DNA of 6,667 nucleotides from Acetobacteraceae bacterium (GTDB lineage: Bacteria; Pseudomonadota; Alphaproteobacteria; Acetobacterales; Acetobacteraceae): positions 1 through 6,667 of the forward strand of contig JAFAHH010000192.1 in assembly GCA_019237355.1 (NCBI GenBank), given 5' to 3'. The notes beneath the pieces are model-generated. The model was not told the origin of the DNA and made no database searches. It saw only the letters and a list, made by a program, of their open reading frames with translations. Each line of letters starts with the position of its first letter. Positions within the stretch are counted from its first letter, which is position 1. Position numbers and translations under genes: made by a program. Shown in pieces: positions 1-5,797 of this stretch.

Positions 1-31
1 TAAGCGAGTGCTGACGCACGGACGCGGGTAG

Positions 32-70
32 GCTGGCGCGGCAAACACCCAAACTGGCCGCGTTGGCAGC
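32..70. repeat. Imperfect inverted repeat in the left gene-free stretch
   Basis: CGCGGC (37-42) pairs with GCCGCG (57-62), and the flanking GCTG (32-35) pairs with CAGC (67-70) across a small unequal internal loop. It lies about 110 bases past the acetyltransferase stop codon. There is no T-tract. Nothing else is recognisable in positions 1-179, and no reading frame there resembles a known protein. Confidence 0.2.
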
Positions 71-179
71 AGACGGAGGCCCCGCCAGATGAGTGCCGCG
101 GGTTGGGGTGGTAAGACAACAGCCCGCCCTTGTTGCGATCTGTTGCACCGCCAGGCGCGAGACATATCCAGCCTCGTCC

Positions 180-725
180 TTACTCGAGTTTCAGCAGCAA
201 ATGAACAACGTCACCCTCCGGCCTTGTTGTCAACGGCAAGCCGCTGCGTCTGAATACGCTCAGCATAGGAAGATTGCCGGCCAGTACATCGGCCTCCAAC
301 CGGGTCAAACCCCTCTCCCTTGCGATCCCGATCAGGTGCCGCATCAAGCAAGTCCCGAGTCCCAGTCCCTGGTAAGCCTCTTCCACCGTGAAGGCCATCT
401 CGGCGCTGCGTGCGCCAGGTCCCGGGTCCACTATGAAATAACTGGCGCCCCCGATGACGACCTCCTCTTCTCCCGACCCGACCGTTGCCAGAAGAGCGAC
501 GTCATCTTTGAAATTCGCCTCTGTGATCCGCCGCAATTCCTGATCGGTAACATCCGCCTTGTAGCGAAAGAAGCGCCGGTACACAGTCTCCCGATCCAGT
601 CCCTTGAACGCTCGCCGGATCTTCTCACCATCATCGGATTTGGCCGCCCGAATCGTCACCTCCAGGCCGTTCTTCAGGCGTTCTTTGAACCTATAACGTT
701 CCATCCCTGATCCCCCGGTCAGCAT
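180..725 (-). CDS. GNAT-family N-acetyltransferase, Pat-like
   Basis: A 181-residue protein made of a single GNAT fold, expected to move an acetyl group from acetyl-CoA to an amine in the cytoplasm. The acetyl-CoA pyrophosphate-binding motif A is clear: Q119-G-L-G-L-G124-T, followed by the helix LMRHLIGIARERG. N151-L-P-M-L and the following F158-R-R-S-G-L fit motif B. The N-terminal part (VTIRAAKSDD, then VYRRFFRY at about 48-55) resembles the GNAT domain found at the C-terminus of Pat-type protein lysine acetyltransferases; no CoA-ligase-like domain or cNMP domain is present, so this is a stand-alone version. The substrate is unknown; protein lysine is an inference from family resemblance and from the nearby acetyl-phosphate genes. 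Start: ATG at 725 has AGAGGA (734-729) only 3 bases upstream; the internal ATG at 704 (Met8) has a G-rich stretch ahead of it and begins MERYRF, so it is a real alternative. The gene is divergent from the DUF3141 operon. Confidence 0.88.
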   Translation of the reverse strand: MLTGGSGMERYRFKERLKNGLEVTIRAAKSDDGEKIRRAFKGLDRETVYRRFFRYKADVTDQELRRITEANFKDDVALLATVGSGEEEVVIGGASYFIVDPGPGARSAEMAFTVEEAYQGLGLGTCLMRHLIGIARERGLTRLEADVLAGNLPMLSVFRRSGLPLTTRPEGDVVHLLLKLE

Positions 726-828
726 TCATCCTCTGGATACCATGGCCCAATCTCAGCGAGGTCAGCGACAACTCAGTGATACTCGGTAACGTGTTCGCCG
801 GCCGGCCCTTGCCGCCTTGAGTATTCCC

Positions 829-842
829 ATGATTCAGATCAA
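829..842 (+). promoter_or_regulatory. FNR/FixK-type operator (ATGAT-TCAG-ATCAA)
   Basis: The sequence ATGATTCAGATCAA matches 9 of 10 fixed positions of the FNR/Anr/FixK consensus TTGAT-N4-ATCAA. It lies in the divergent intergenic region, with its centre (835.5) 66 bases before the GTG start at 902. FNR-type activators often bind about 41.5 bases upstream of transcription start, which would put a start near 877 and a leader of about 25 bases that includes the AGGAG at 891-895. This suggests activation of the DUF3141-pta-fabI run at low oxygen. The match is read from sequence; the regulator and the transcription start are inferred. Whether the site also affects the divergent acetyltransferase gene, over 100 bases away, cannot be told. 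Confidence 0.65.
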
Positions 843-890
843 ACAGGTTCCCGGCCATCAATGTTACCCGAAGCTTGATTCACATGACCC

Positions 891-895
891 AGGAG
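891..895 (+). promoter_or_regulatory. Ribosome binding site deciding the DUF3141 start
   Basis: AGGAG is a strong Shine-Dalgarno match placed 6 bases before GTG 902. The upstream in-frame candidates, TTG 875 and ATG 884, have no comparable motif at proper spacing. This site favours GTG 902 as the translation start. Confidence 0.5.
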
Positions 896-901
896 TCCGC
901 T

Positions 902-3130
902 GTGTTCCCTCGATCGACGCCGGTACCGATGTTATCGGCTGAGCCGAACTACTGGATGCAGCCTTTCAAGGCTGCCCAGGAATATTGGTTAGATTGCTGG
1001 CAGCGCTCGGTCCTCTTTCTAGACGTCCTGCGTCAGCGCGGGAACAACTACCGTGAGCACTCGGCCCGTAAGGCGCCGCACGTCCTGACCTTCGGCGCCG
1101 AGGTGATCCTAGACGGCCGGACCCTCGAGCGCCCCGTAAATTACGCCCTCGTCCGGATCATTCCGCCGGAAGGTGTGAAGGTCGATCCCACCAAGCGGCC
1201 CTTCCTCGTCTTCGATCCGCGGGCTGGGCACGGCCCGGGCATCGGGGGCATGAAACACGATAGCGAAATCGGGGTTGTGCTCAGGGCAGGGCATCCCTGC
1301 TACTTCGTTGGCTTCCTTCCGGAGCCGATGCCCGGCCAGACGATCGGGGATGTCTGCCATGCCGAGGCGCGGTTTGTCGAGGAAGTGGAAGCGCTGCACC
1401 CAAAAGCCGATGGCAAGCCCTGCCTGATCGGCAATTGCCAGGCTGGCTGGCAGATCATGATCATGAGCGCCCTTCGCCCTGATCTGCCAGGGCCGATCAT
1501 GCTTGCCGGAACGCCCCTCTCTTACTGGGCTGGCGTGCATGGCAAAAACCCGATGCGTTATCTCGGTGGGCTGCTCGGCGGAACCTGGCTCACTGCATTG
1601 GCGGGCGATATCGGTAATGGCGTGTTCGATGGTGCCAATCTGGTCGCAAACTTCGAATCGTTACATCCCTCGAACACCTACTGGAAGAAGGCGTATGACG
1701 TCTACTCCAAAGTAGATACCGAGGCGCCACGCTTCCTCGAATTCGAAAAATGGTGGGGCAGCCCTGTGCTGCTCACCGCGCAGGAGATGCAATCGATCGC
1801 CGACCAGCTGTTTGTCGGAAATAAGCTGTCCTCCGGCGAGCTGCGCACTTCCGATGGCATCCGGGTGGACCTACGAAACATCAAATCGCCAATCATCGTA
1901 TTCTGCTCCTGGGGCGACGACATCACTCCGCCACAGCAAGCGCTGGACTGGATTCTCGATCTCTACCAGACCGACAAGGAGATCGTCGCCGCCGGGCAGA
2001 CCATCGTTTATTGCCTGCACCAAAGCATCGGGCATCTCGGCATCTTCGTCTCCGGCAAAGTTGCGACCAAGGAACACGGCGAATTTGCCCAGTCCATGGA
2101 TATGATCGACGTCTTGCCGCCCGGACTTTACGAAGCCGTCATGACTGGGGTGGATGAGAACACAGTTAATCCTGAGCTGATCCAAGGCAACTATCTGTTT
2201 ACGATCGAGGCCCGTACGCTGGATGATATTAGGGCGCTTGGCGGCAACGACATCGAGGATGACCTTCGTTTCGCCGCCGTGGCAAGAGTCTCGGAGATCA
2301 ATCGCGGTTTATATGAAACGTTGCTCGGTCCCGCCATCCGCGCCATGGTGACCGAGCAGAGCGCGGAGCTCTCCCGCACAATGCATCCGCACCGGCTGCA
2401 GTTTCAGATGTTTTCGGATGGCAATCCACTGATGCAGCAGATAGGGGCACTCGCTGAGTCCGTGCGTGAGAGCCGCCGGCCGGTAGCTGCTGATAATCCG
2501 CTCCTCGCCATCGAGCATGCTATCTCAAACGCCATTATCGGCACGCTCGATATGTGGTCCGATGCGCGCGACTCCATGACGGAGGCGTTCTTCCTGAACA
2601 CATACGGTTCGCCCCTTTTGCAGGCGGCAGTAGGTCTACGTTCGGAGCCACCAACGCAGCGCCGCCGGATGGAGCGCGATCTCGTCCGCGAGGCCGCCGC
2701 GAGCCGGAGGGCAGCCGAACTGGAGCAGCGGATCGATCAGGGTGGCCCGGCCGAGGCCTTCCTTCGTGCACTCATTTATGTCCGTGGTCCAGAGCGCAAA
2801 GTGGACGAACGCGGCTTCAAAGCTCTTCAAGAAATCAATGCCGCTCAGCCGCAGGGGCGAATGCCCCTCGTTCGCCTCAAGGAGGTCCTAAAGGAGCAGT
2901 TCCTAATCATGATGCTGAGTGAGGAGCGAGCGATAGCCGCGCTTCCGAAGCTCTTGCCAAAGGAGCGGGCCCAGCGTGATGCCATGTTGACGGCCCTCCG
3001 CCGTGTAATTGCCGCCAAGGGAGAGTTGCCGGAAGGCGGCAAACAACGGCTAGCCCGAATCGAACCACTCTTTGCAACGCCTGAAGTCGCGCGCCCCGCT
3101 GCGAAGCAAGCTTCATTGGCAGAGGGATAA
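902..3130 (+). CDS. DUF3141 protein, PHA-synthase-like alpha/beta hydrolase
   Basis: A 742-residue protein (from GTG 902) of the DUF3141 family, annotated elsewhere as poly(3-hydroxyalkanoate) synthetase-like; its real reaction is not known to me. The first half is an alpha/beta-hydrolase. The nucleophile box G-N-C179-Q-A-G has cysteine, as in the PHA synthase box G-x-C-x-G-G. D339 in W-G-D-D-I-T-P matches the synthase D-H-I-x-P aspartate, and H378 in S-I-G-H-L-G matches the synthase G-H histidine, so a complete Cys-Asp-His triad is present. The N-terminus carries the hallmark YWLDCWQRSVLFLDVLRQRG. About residues 400-590 are helical with no recognised domain. Residues about 610-735 resemble a TerB-like helical bundle (inference). 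No signal peptide is seen. Starts at TTG 875 or ATG 884 are possible but lack a ribosome site. It is the first gene of the run, 7 bases before pta. Likely substrates are acyl thioesters, but polymer synthesis is not shown, since no phaA, phaB or phasin gene is in view. Confidence 0.87.
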   Translation: MFPRSTPVPMLSAEPNYWMQPFKAAQEYWLDCWQRSVLFLDVLRQRGNNYREHSARKAPHVLTFGAEVILDGRTLERPVNYALVRIIPPEGVKVDPTKRPFLVFDPRAGHGPGIGGMKHDSEIGVVLRAGHPCYFVGFLPEPMPGQTIGDVCHAEARFVEEVEALHPKADGKPCLIGNCQAGWQIMIMSALRPDLPGPIMLAGTPLSYWAGVHGKNPMRYLGGLLGGTWLTALAGDIGNGVFDGANLVANFESLHPSNTYWKKAYDVYSKVDTEAPRFLEFEKWWGSPVLLTAQEMQSIADQLFVGNKLSSGELRTSDGIRVDLRNIKSPIIVFCSWGDDITPPQQALDWILDLYQTDKEIVAAGQTIVYCLHQSIGHLGIFVSGKVATKEHGEFAQSMDMIDVLPPGLYEAVMTGVDENTVNPELIQGNYLFTIEARTLDDIRALGGNDIEDDLRFAAVARVSEINRGLYETLLGPAIRAMVTEQSAELSRTMHPHRLQFQMFSDGNPLMQQIGALAESVRESRRPVAADNPLLAIEHAISNAIIGTLDMWSDARDSMTEAFFLNTYGSPLLQAAVGLRSEPPTQRRRMERDLVREAAASRRAAELEQRIDQGGPAEAFLRALIYVRGPERKVDERGFKALQEINAAQPQGRMPLVRLKEVLKEQFLIMMLSEERAIAALPKLLPKERAQRDAMLTALRRVIAAKGELPEGGKQRLARIEPLFATPEVARPAAKQASLAEG

Positions 3131-3137
3131 CATTCTC

Positions 3138-4091
3138 ATGGATACCGATTCGAGTCGCCGGCACGAAAAGTATCAAAGACTGGTCCAGGCGGCGCAGGAA
3201 CTGCCTCCTGTAGCAACGGCCGTCGCCCATCCGTGCGACCGGGCATCGATTGAAGGGGTCGTGGAAGCAGCCAAGTTGCGGCTCCTCGCGCCCATCCTCG
3301 TAGGCCCGCCGGCCAAGATCCGCGAGGCAGCAAAGCGCAGTGGCGCCGGTATTTCGGAGTTCCCTATCATCGAGGCCGAGCATAGCCACGATTCGGCGGC
3401 CAAAGCCGTCCGCCTCGTACGCGAAGGCAAGGCCGAGGCGTTGATGAAAGGCAGCCTCCATACAGACGAGCTGATGGGGGCGGTGGTCGCGAAGGATGGC
3501 GGCATCCGCACGGCGCGGCGAATCAGTCACTGCTTTATCATGGACGTGCCCGGCCATCCGGAGGCGCTTGTCATCACGGATGCGGCCGTAAACATCGCGC
3601 CTAGCCTCGAGGACAAAGCCGATATCGTGCAAAACGCTATCGATCTCGTACGGGCAATGCGCTTCGCCGAGCCTCGGGTGGCTATTCTTTCGGCCATGGA
3701 AACCGTCAATCCAAAGGTCCCTTCAACGGTCGAGGCCGCAGCCCTCTGCAAGATGGCCGACCGGGGCCAGATCACTGGAGGTCTGCTCGATGGGCCGCTA
3801 GCCCTCGATAACGCAATCAGCGCCGAGGCCGCGACAATCAAGCAAATCGCCTCGCCGGTTGCTGGACGTGCCAACATATTGGTCGTGCCCGATCTCGAGG
3901 CCGGCAACATGCTCGCCAAGAGCCTTTCGTTCCTGGCCGGGGCAGACGCCGCCGGCATCGTTCTGGGTGCGAAAGTGCCCATCATCCTAACCAGCCGGGC
4001 CGACTCGGTCATTACCCGCCTGGCTTCCTGCGCCGTTGCGGTTCTGGTCGCCGAGGCGAGGCGGGGCAATGCTACTGCGGCAATCCGCTAG
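3138..4091 (+). CDS. pta: Phosphate acetyl/butyryltransferase (PTA_PTB family)
   Basis: A 317-residue cytoplasmic enzyme of the PTA/PTB family, which converts acyl-CoA plus phosphate to acyl-phosphate plus CoA. Family motifs run the whole length: A-L-M-K-G-S (101-106), D-V-P-G-H-P-E-A-L-V-I-T-D-A-A-V-N-I (136-153), D-G-P-L-A-L-D-N-A (218-226), P-D-L-E-A-G-N-M-L (251-259) and V-P-I-I-L-T-S-R-A-D-S (280-290). The length fits the catalytic domain alone. Related proteins in similar clusters, as I recall them, are often fused to an N-terminal MaoC-type enoyl-CoA hydratase; that domain is absent here. Acetyl and butyryl specificity cannot be separated by eye. The ATG at 3138 was chosen because it lies 7 bases after the preceding stop codon and has AGAGGG at 3121-3126; the longer frame from 3072 would overlap DUF3141 by 59 bases and adds a non-family N-terminus. 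The spacing suggests translational coupling. Its usual partner, acetate kinase, is at the right edge on the other strand. Confidence 0.93.
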   Translation: MDTDSSRRHEKYQRLVQAAQELPPVATAVAHPCDRASIEGVVEAAKLRLLAPILVGPPAKIREAAKRSGAGISEFPIIEAEHSHDSAAKAVRLVREGKAEALMKGSLHTDELMGAVVAKDGGIRTARRISHCFIMDVPGHPEALVITDAAVNIAPSLEDKADIVQNAIDLVRAMRFAEPRVAILSAMETVNPKVPSTVEAAALCKMADRGQITGGLLDGPLALDNAISAEAATIKQIASPVAGRANILVVPDLEAGNMLAKSLSFLAGADAAGIVLGAKVPIILTSRADSVITRLASCAVAVLVAEARRGNATAAIR

Positions 4092-4108
4092 ACCGGACAG
4101 AAGTTCTT

Positions 4109-4114
4109 TATAAT
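4109..4114 (+). promoter_or_regulatory. Possible internal -10 element before fabI
   Basis: A perfect TATAAT sits in the 40-base gap between pta and the chosen fabI start, in an AT-rich patch that stands out from its GC-rich surroundings. No good -35 hexamer is seen 16-18 bases upstream, so it may be chance or need an activator. If used, transcription would begin near 4121, after the ATG at 4120, which would favour ATG 4132 as the start. Confidence 0.25.
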
Positions 4115-4131
4115 CTGAAATGGTGAGTCCT

Positions 4132-4953
4132 ATGTCTGACGTGATCGAAATGTGGAATCGGTTATCGGCTGAGGCACAGAACAAGCTTCCGCCCGTTCTC
4201 ACCGGGCAAAAAGCCCTGATTGTAGGGGTGGCCAACGAGCACTCGATCGCCTGGGGTTGCGCGAAGGCGATGCGTCGAGCCGGCGCAGAGATTGCAATGA
4301 CCTACTTGAACGAAAAGGCACGCCGGTTCGTGGAACCGTTGGCGCAGCAGGTGGAAGCGCCATTGTTCTTGCCGTTGGAGGTGCGCGATCCGGCACAAGT
4401 CGATGCCCTGTTCGAGGCGATTGCGGAAAAATGGGGCCGGCTCGACATCCTGGTGCACTCAGTGGCCTTCGCGCCGAGGAACGCGCTTGAGGGCCGTGTC
4501 GTCGACTGTCCTCGCGATGGCTTCCTCACGGCCATGGACGTTTCCTGCTGGTCGCTTCTCGACCTGGCATGCCGGGCCGAAAAGCTCATGACCAAGGGCG
4601 GAACGATGCTCACGATGAGCTATCATGGTGCCCATGAGGTGATCGAGAATTACGGGATCATGGGACCCGTGAAGGCCGCCCTGGAATCGGCGGTCCGGTA
4701 CGTGGCGGCCGAGCTCGGGCCAAAGGGCATTCGCGTGCATGCCGTCAGCCCCGGCCCGCTCGCAACCCGCGCTGCCTCGGGCATTCCTGATTTCGATGAG
4801 CTTATGCAGCGGGTTGCCTCTCGCGCGCCAGTCCGCCGCCTGGTCACGATCGAGGAGGTCGGAGTGGCCTGCGTATTCTTGGCCAGTCCGTTCGCGGGAG
4901 CGATGACCGGCGAGACATTGTACATCGACGGGGGGTACAATATTCTCGGATAG
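4132..4953 (+). CDS. fabI: Enoyl-[acyl-carrier-protein] reductase FabI
   Basis: A 273-residue NAD(P)H-dependent enoyl-ACP reductase of the SDR superfamily, which reduces trans-2-enoyl thioesters in the last step of each fatty acid elongation cycle. The FabI-type cofactor motif G32-V-A-N-E-H-S-I-A-W-G is clear. The catalytic residues Y164, Y174 and K181 keep the exact spacing of E. coli Y146, Y156 and K163, and M177 matches E. coli M159. S-P-G-P-L (206-210) and A-A-S-G-I (214-218) form the substrate-loop region, and the C-terminus D-G-G-Y-N is typical. About 20 extra residues (MSDVIEMWNRLSAEAQNKL) precede the Rossmann core compared with E. coli FabI. ATG 4132 is preferred because GGTGAG (4122-4127) lies 4 bases upstream; ATG 4120 lacks a ribosome site. 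It is the third gene of the run, 40 bases after pta. Its place beside phosphotransacylase suggests a special copy used for redox balance rather than the housekeeping one (inference). Confidence 0.93.
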   Translation: MSDVIEMWNRLSAEAQNKLPPVLTGQKALIVGVANEHSIAWGCAKAMRRAGAEIAMTYLNEKARRFVEPLAQQVEAPLFLPLEVRDPAQVDALFEAIAEKWGRLDILVHSVAFAPRNALEGRVVDCPRDGFLTAMDVSCWSLLDLACRAEKLMTKGGTMLTMSYHGAHEVIENYGIMGPVKAALESAVRYVAAELGPKGIRVHAVSPGPLATRAASGIPDFDELMQRVASRAPVRRLVTIEEVGVACVFLASPFAGAMTGETLYIDGGYNILG

Positions 4954-4965
4954 TAACCGGAAAAC

Positions 4966-4987
4966 GTTCCGCCAATTGGGGCGGAAC
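4966..4987 (+). terminator. Hairpin after fabI, possible terminator
   Basis: GTTCCGCC and GGCGGAAC form a perfect 8-base-pair stem with a 6-base loop (AATTGG), beginning 12 bases after the fabI stop codon. Only a short AT patch (AATTA) follows and there is no U-tract, so it is either a weak intrinsic terminator or an mRNA-stabilising 3' structure closing the DUF3141-pta-fabI transcript. Confidence 0.5.
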
Positions 4988-5015
4988 AATTAGGCTGAGT
5001 AACCAATCCCTTGCT

Positions 5016-5038
5016 GGCGCGCCTGCGACCAGCGCGCC
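5016..5038 (+). repeat. Inverted repeat upstream of the 177-residue gene
   Basis: GGCGCGC (5016-5022) and GCGCGCC (5032-5038) can pair in a 7-base-pair stem around a 9-base loop. It lies 27 bases before the ATG at 5066 and just upstream of its ribosome site. It could be a second terminator after fabI, a leader structure, or chance in GC-rich DNA. Confidence 0.3.
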
Positions 5039-5065
5039 TTAAGGGAGTAGTTTGGGAGGAATGCC

Positions 5066-5599
5066 ATGGCGGCTGACACTGCTCACCCCGCACTATCAGT
5101 AGAAAAGCTTTTCGCAGAGCGCGAGGCGCGCCGTGCCCGCGAGCAAGGGGCGGAAGCGCAACTCCATGAAAAGGAGCAGAAGCAGCTCGCGGAGTTCAAA
5201 AAGCGCCTTGATACGTTCCAAGTCACCGACGAACAGCGCCAAATCGCAATGGACCGAATCCGGCGCGCCTTCGACCGCGGCGAAACCGAGCTCATGCTCG
5301 TCTCATTCCCAAGCAGTTTCTGCACCGATGGTGGCCGGGCGATCAACAATACCGACGTCCCGCCGATCAACAAGCCGGATGACGCAGCGAGGGCCGCCCA
5401 TCCGGAGCCGGAATGGCTTGCGACGCTCCCGGGCGGCGTTCGTGAGGTTTATAAAGCCTGGCACCAGTACTTTCGCCCTGGCGGCTTCGGCTTCAGCGCG
5501 CGGATCATCAATTACCCTGGTGGCAAGCCGGGCGATGTCGGCCTTTTCTTTTCTTGGCCGAAAAGCTCCGCCGATGCTGGCGCCAAGCTGCACACCTGA
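5066..5599 (+). CDS. Conserved hypothetical protein, 177 residues
   Basis: Function unknown. Residues about 12-50 are strongly charged and helical (REARRAREQGAE, LHEKEQKQLAEFKKRL), probably a coiled coil. A globular part follows, with S-F-P-S-S-F-C-T-D-G-G-R-A-I-N-N (80-95) and Y-P-G-G-K-P-G-D-V-G-L-F-F-S-W (150-164) as its most family-like stretches. I recall conserved hypothetical proteins with this two-motif layout in Rhizobiales, often near stress or respiration genes, but I know of no assigned role. No signal peptide or membrane segment is seen, so it should be cytoplasmic. The start is well supported: GGGAGGA (5054-5060) lies 5 bases before ATG 5066. It is 112 bases after fabI, behind two hairpins, so it may be transcribed separately. 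C86 is its only cysteine. Confidence 0.82.
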   Translation: MAADTAHPALSVEKLFAEREARRAREQGAEAQLHEKEQKQLAEFKKRLDTFQVTDEQRQIAMDRIRRAFDRGETELMLVSFPSSFCTDGGRAINNTDVPPINKPDDAARAAHPEPEWLATLPGGVREVYKAWHQYFRPGGFGFSARIINYPGGKPGDVGLFFSWPKSSADAGAKLHT

Positions 5600-5797
5600 C
5601 GAAAGCAAGCGGTACATACTGGAGTGCGATGGCTTGAGGGCGAAATCGCCGGAAAGCCTGAATCGCGCTCTCACAAACAAGAGCCTAGACTGCGGTAACC
5701 AGCGGCCCTGTCCCATCACCGCTATCGCGTGGACTTGGTTCAGATTGTGGGTGCTGGGCGGGAGCGATGCGCAGCCTTTCAGTGGGAGCACGGAGTC

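Noticed and set aside
1..3. TAA at the very start as the stop codon of an upstream plus-strand gene
   Set aside because: With no upstream sequence it cannot be told from a chance triplet.
93..710. 205-residue open frame on the plus strand
   Set aside because: Lies antisense to the GNAT gene, whose protein has clear family motifs; this translation resembles nothing and looks like a GC-rich shadow frame.
3072..3137. 22-residue N-terminal extension of pta
   Set aside because: Overlaps the DUF3141 end, is basic and unlike the family N-terminus; ATG 3138 has a ribosome site and suitable spacing.
2907..3632. 241-residue open frame on the minus strand
   Set aside because: Antisense across the DUF3141-pta junction; both plus-strand proteins are well recognised and this frame has no family-like motif.
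931..4173. 13-base direct repeat GTTATCGGCTGAG at 931-943 and 4161-4173
   Set aside because: Both copies are coding and give L-S-A-E near the N-termini of two unrelated proteins; with no flanking similarity this is most likely chance.
4456..4491. Alanine (A113) in FabI at the position of E. coli G93, a triclosan-resistance site
   Set aside because: Alanine is normal at this position in several naturally triclosan-sensitive FabI enzymes such as that of Staphylococcus aureus, so it does not indicate resistance.
4459..5093. Long minus-strand frames opposite fabI
   Set aside because: The plus-strand FabI has intact cofactor and catalytic motifs; these translations are shadows.
5667..5684. GCTCT/AGAGC inverted repeat after the 177-residue gene
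   Set aside because: Only 5 base pairs with an 8-base loop and no T-tract; too weak to call a terminator. Nothing else is recognisable in 5600-5797 apart from the ribosome site at its end.
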